This document shows positions 5,637 through 7,627 of a stretch of DNA of 7,627 nt, piece by piece. Position 1 is the first letter of the stretch. Each line of letters begins with the position of its first letter. A model generated the notes under the pieces. That model was given only the letters and a program-made list of their open reading frames with translations. It made no database searches and was not told the origin of the DNA. The translations under genes were made by a program, and so were the position numbers. The stretch covers positions 1-7,627 of the forward strand of contig JAAUSP010000365.1 of assembly GCA_012032575.1 (NCBI GenBank). Direction: 5' to 3'. This DNA comes from Anaerolineales bacterium (GTDB taxonomy: Bacteria; Chloroflexota; Anaerolineae; 4572-78; J111).

Positions 5637-5767
5637 CTAAGGCGGGTAACTGCTCAGCCCTCATGTCATTTCGAGGCCATAGGCCGAGAAATCTTTACCA
5701 CGCTGCATCGGCCTCGGAGATTTCTCCCTTCGGTCGAAATGAAATATGGCTGAGTAGTTACTAAGGC
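5637..5767. mobile_element. MITE-like or REP-like palindromic element with 7 bp flanking repeats
   Basis: CTAAGGC occurs at 5637-5643 and again at 5761-5767, as expected for a target-site duplication. Just inside are imperfect terminal inverted repeats. GTAACTGCTCAGCC (5646-5659) matches the complement of GGCTGAGTAGTTAC (5748-5761) at 13 of 14 positions, and the arms continue to TCATTTCGA (5666-5674) and TCGAAATGA (5734-5742), which are perfect complements. A nested pair, GAGAAATCT (5686-5694) and AGATTTCTC (5718-5726), extends the fold, so nearly the whole 116 bp could form one long hairpin. It has no coding capacity. The right-hand direct repeat overlaps the last base of the inverted repeat and also belongs to the next hairpin, so the duplication could be coincidental. 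The TTTCGA...GAAATCT core resembles short palindromes dispersed in many genomes (from memory, not searched). Confidence 0.45.
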
Positions 5768-5798
5768 TGAAACAAAATAAAGCCTCAGCCTTAGCCTC
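5761..5798. repeat. Hairpin with hexamer tandem repeat AGCCTC/AGCCTT
   Basis: CTAAGGCTGA (5761-5770) is the exact reverse complement of TCAGCCTTAG (5785-5794), with a 14-base A-rich loop. The right arm lies within three tandem hexamers: AGCCTC (5781-5786), AGCCTT (5787-5792) and AGCCTC (5793-5798). It directly abuts the palindromic element and shares the CTAAGGC motif with both of its borders. It is not a convincing terminator on either strand. Confidence 0.6.
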
Positions 5799-5839
5799 TT
5801 TAGATTTTACGCGATTGCCACCCTAAGCACAAGTAACCT

Positions 5840-5879
5840 AAGAAACCCTTTAGCTTTGATAAAAGATGGGGTTTCTTTT
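5840..5879 (+). terminator. Terminator-like hairpin without an obvious upstream gene
   Basis: AAGAAACCC (5840-5848) pairs perfectly with GGGTTTCTT (5869-5877), and two more T follow. The 20-base loop can itself form a small stem (CTTT at 5854-5857 with AAAG at 5862-5865). The layout fits a plus-strand intrinsic terminator, but no plus-strand gene lies upstream within 3 kb; the SDR gene points the other way. It could end a small RNA or be the remnant of a lost gene. Confidence 0.4.
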
Positions 5880-5888
5880 AAGGTGTGA

Positions 5889-5917
5889 TTGACAAGTGAG
5901 TCGGGTTCTTCTCTAAA
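5889..5917 (+). promoter_or_regulatory. Candidate distal promoter for the toxin-antitoxin pair
   Basis: A perfect -35 box TTGACA (5889-5894) is followed after 17 bases by TCTAAA (5912-5917), a weak -10 box (4 of 6). It would give a leader of about 220 bases. The more convincing promoter is the one at 6022-6048. Confidence 0.25.
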
Positions 5918-6020
5918 AAAGTAACTTGGCTTAAGTTATGTTTGTAAGAGGCTTGGAGTTGCTGTTTCGGGTTTTGTTTCTTTTTGGCGGTCAGATGTTG
6001 TAAGATGCGATGATTTGTCT

Positions 6021-6048
6021 TTTGCCATTAGAAAAGAAATGGTAAAAT
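6021..6048 (+). promoter_or_regulatory. Promoter with overlapping operator-like palindrome for the antitoxin-vapC pair
   Basis: TTGCCA (6022-6027) and TAAAAT (6043-6048) are spaced by 15 bases, and a TGG in front of the -10 box makes it an extended -10. The same bases form an inverted repeat: TTTGCCATT (6021-6029) and AATGGTAAA (6038-6046) are complementary at 8 of 9 positions around an 8-base centre. A dimeric repressor bound here would cover both promoter boxes. VapBC-type complexes commonly repress their own promoters through such palindromes. The start of transcription would be near 6055, leaving a leader of about 87 bases. Confidence 0.45.
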
Positions 6049-6128
6049 ATCTTTGACCAGCTTATGGAGGATAAATTTTTGTGGGCTAGTTAGAAGTTGA
6101 ACGAAGCATTTAGGTAATGTTATGGTTT

Positions 6129-6134
6129 AGGAGG
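6129..6134 (+). promoter_or_regulatory. Shine-Dalgarno AGGAGG that decides the antitoxin start
   Basis: AGGAGG is one base before an ATG at 6136 but seven bases before a second in-frame ATG at 6142. The second spacing is normal, so 6142 is the likely start and the protein loses only Met-Lys. Confidence 0.7.
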
Positions 6135-6141
6135 TATGAAA

Positions 6142-6381
6142 ATGTTGGCTGATGCTCAAATGCTAGAAAAGATATTTAATCAGGTCACACAACTTTCGCC
6201 AGAGTATCGTCTACGGCTTGTTCAACGCATTATTCAGACGCTTATTTCACCCCCTGTATCCCAACAACCCCACCCTCTACGCTTTGGAGAATTCAGAGGC
6301 AATGAGGCAGCTATGTCAACTTTTGAAGATTTTGCTATAGCTGAATGGCGACCTGCTGATAAGGAATTAGATGGTCCATAA
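6142..6381 (+). CDS. Small antitoxin of a VapBC-like pair
   Basis: This 79-residue protein precedes and overlaps the PIN-domain toxin by 11 bases, the standard antitoxin position. Residues 1-37 are predicted helical (LEKIFNQVTQLSPEYRLRLVQRIIQTLI). A Pro-rich link (SPPVSQQPHP) leads to LRFGEFRG and the acidic tail STFEDFAIAEWRPADKELDG. Tails of the form EEDFxIAEWRPxDxELNG are, as I recall, found in antitoxins paired with PIN toxins in Cyanobacteria and Chloroflexota, where the tail would plug the toxin active site. No classical ribbon-helix-helix, AbrB or Phd fold is obvious, so how it binds the operator-like palindrome is open. I chose ATG 6142 over 6136 because of spacing from AGGAGG. DNA here is more AT-rich than the neighbouring housekeeping genes, which suggests acquisition by transfer. 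Confidence 0.75.
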   Translation: MLADAQMLEKIFNQVTQLSPEYRLRLVQRIIQTLISPPVSQQPHPLRFGEFRGNEAAMSTFEDFAIAEWRPADKELDGP

Positions 6382-6781
6382 ATATATTCTCGATACTCGC
6401 GCCTTAATATGGTTTTTGGAAGGAAATAAGCGGCTAAGCCGGCAAGCTAAAACAATTATGGCTGCTCCTGATAGCTATATGGTTTTGCCACTCATCGCTT
6501 TAGCAGAAGCAGTTATCATCATTGAACGAGGGCGTACCACTATTCCTGCTATATCAACTTTTTTGACCAGAATTTATGCAGACCCACGAATTGAAATTTA
6601 CCCACTAACTTTGCAGGTGTTTGAGCGTAGCCTCACCATGGAAGGGTTGCGTATCCCCGAACTCCACGATAGATTTATTGTCAGTACTGGTCTCCATTTG
6701 CAAGATTTGGGCGATACCATAGAGATTGTAACAAAAGATGAAGCAATTACTGAGGCCGCTGTCCTGTCTGTTGTTTGGTAG
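6371..6781 (+). CDS. vapC: PIN-domain ribonuclease toxin, VapC family
   Basis: The 136-residue protein is a full-length PIN domain, a magnesium-dependent RNase that usually cuts tRNA or rRNA when freed from its antitoxin. The four acidic positions expected at the active site are visible: D8 in YILDTRALIWFLEG, E46 in LIALAEAVII, D100 in IPELHDRFIVSTGL, and D123 in TKDEAI. The usual LDTHALIW motif has Arg instead of His at residue 10. The start ATG at 6371 lies inside the antitoxin gene, with AAGGA five bases upstream, so translation of the two is coupled. The stop at 6779-6781 is only 11 bases from the end of the opposing Uma2 gene, with no terminator visible between them. All catalytic residues are intact, so it should be active. 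Confidence 0.9.
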   Translation: MVHKYILDTRALIWFLEGNKRLSRQAKTIMAAPDSYMVLPLIALAEAVIIIERGRTTIPAISTFLTRIYADPRIEIYPLTLQVFERSLTMEGLRIPELHDRFIVSTGLHLQDLGDTIEIVTKDEAITEAAVLSVVW

Positions 6782-6792
6782 CCCTGAGGATG

Positions 6793-7368
6793 CTACTCTG
6801 CCCACTGCACCTGGCGGTATATTTGGGCCAGAGATAATTCCACCTCGATTGATTTCAAGGTTAAAATATCATCCGGCTGGGTAAAGACTAAAAGTTCCCA
6901 CAGTTTTTCATTGACCCGCCGAAAATACTCCACCCGGAGACGGTATTGGTCTACCAGGACATATTCCTCAAAGCTGTCGAGACTCCAATAAGCCTGAAAT
7001 TTATCACTGCGGTCATCCTCGGCGGTGGATTTTGACAGCACTTCAATAATAATTTGAGGGTTCGTAACTGTATCGGCTCGGCCTGCGACCAACTGAGGTT
7101 CGCCGCAAATCACCATAACATCGGGATAAACGGCTCGTCTGGCCGGTTCTATCCACAGGCGCAAATCACTGGCAAAAACAGCGCACGGTTTTGTGTGCAG
7201 AGCGTTATACAGGGCCGCGTGAATGTTGCTGACAATCCGATTATGCGCTAGCGATGCCCCAGCCATCGCCACGATGTGGCCTTGCTGATACTCGCTTTTA
7301 TAGGCTGCTTTTTCTTCCAGGATTAAATATTCTTCAAGAGTGCGCAAATTTTGTTCTTTGCCTAACAT
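6793..7368 (-). CDS. Uma2 family (DUF820) putative endonuclease
   Basis: The 191-residue protein belongs to the Uma2/DUF820 family, a PD-(D/E)XK nuclease-like fold abundant in Cyanobacteria and Chloroflexota, often in many copies and of mostly unknown biological role. It opens with TLEEYLILEEKAAYKSEYQQG (10-30, E26 conserved), then AHNRIVSNIHAAL (41-53) and VFASDLRLWI (64-73). The core YPDVMVI (81-87) carries D83, and IIIEVLSKST (106-115) carries E109. DDRSDKFQAYWSL (118-130) includes K123, and EEYVLVD (134-140) follows. All expected acidic and basic positions are present. The ATG at 7368 has AGAGG about eight bases upstream. It begins 12 bases after the M20 peptidase gene on the same strand, so it may be read from that transcript. 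Confidence 0.9.
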   Translation of the reverse strand: MLGKEQNLRTLEEYLILEEKAAYKSEYQQGHIVAMAGASLAHNRIVSNIHAALYNALHTKPCAVFASDLRLWIEPARRAVYPDVMVICGEPQLVAGRADTVTNPQIIIEVLSKSTAEDDRSDKFQAYWSLDSFEEYVLVDQYRLRVEYFRRVNEKLWELLVFTQPDDILTLKSIEVELSLAQIYRQVQWAE

Positions 7369-7380
7369 AAAAGAAGCCTC

Positions 7381-7627
<247 letters not shown>

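Larger units (their letters stand above)
5623..6141. other. Long intergenic region between the SDR gene and the toxin-antitoxin pair
   Basis: No reading frame of convincing length or ribosome-binding site occurs here. The left third is occupied by a palindromic element (5637-5767) and a hexamer-repeat hairpin (5761-5798). The right two thirds are AT-rich and hold an orphan terminator-like hairpin, two promoter candidates and the antitoxin leader. Any SDR promoter must lie within or beyond the palindromic element. The region from about 5925 to 6015 shows nothing I can name apart from a weak TAACTT/AAGTTA inverted repeat near 5922-5938. Confidence 0.7.

Noticed and set aside
5620..5664. Longer SDR start at the ATG 5664 (257 residues)
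   Set aside because: The extra 14 residues precede the normal SDR start, lack a ribosome-binding site, and run into the palindromic element; GTG 5622 has GGGAGG at good spacing.
6066..6095. GGAGG followed by GTG GGC TAG (or TTG TGG GCT AGT TAG) as a minimal leader ORF in the antitoxin mRNA
   Set aside because: Two to four codons with a random-looking sequence; start-stop ORFs of this size are expected by chance in AT-rich leaders.

Overview
The window looks like ordinary chromosome from a bacterium of moderate GC, most likely Chloroflexota (Anaerolineae-like). I base this on three things. There is a membrane anti-sigma protein that resembles DUF5667/DUF5666 proteins, encoded beside an ECF sigma factor. 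The M20 peptidase fragment resembles LysK of the LysW amino-acid carrier pathway. Several gene gaps hold degenerate 6-7 bp tandem repeats. The assignment is an inference; no rRNA or tRNA is present to confirm it.

Layout from left to right. The 5' part of hflX (minus strand) runs off the left edge and seems to begin at an AUU codon. A gap with two short tandem repeats follows, then birA (biotin-protein ligase, catalytic type without the DNA-binding domain, minus). A divergent intergenic region separates birA from a plus-strand pair: a HIT-family nucleotide hydrolase/phosphorylase and a GlcG/HbpS-like protein. Converging on these is a minus-strand three-gene operon: ECF sigma factor, a one-pass membrane anti-sigma factor (8 bp overlap), and a HAD-IB phosphatase (ATGA overlap). 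The phosphatase frame is broken by one extra base in a 7-base homopolymer. Another repeat-filled gap leads to a pteridine-reductase-like SDR gene (minus).

The stretch 5623-6141 is the only long gap. It is AT-rich on its right side and contains a palindromic MITE-like element bordered by a 7 bp direct repeat, a small hairpin with hexamer repeats, an orphan terminator-like hairpin and two promoter candidates. It leads into a plus-strand toxin-antitoxin pair (small antitoxin and PIN-domain VapC toxin, overlapping reading frames). A near-perfect inverted repeat overlies the proximal promoter of this pair. A Uma2-family nuclease gene (minus) meets vapC tail to tail, and the 3' end of a lysK/argE-like M20 peptidase gene (minus) closes the window.

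Most genes are housekeeping or well-known accessory families; I see no clear undescribed multi-gene system. The observations most worth checking are the AUU start of hflX, the homopolymer frameshift in the HAD gene, the MITE-like insertion just upstream of the SDR gene, the operator-like palindrome before the toxin-antitoxin pair, and the SDR active site with His in place of the catalytic Tyr.
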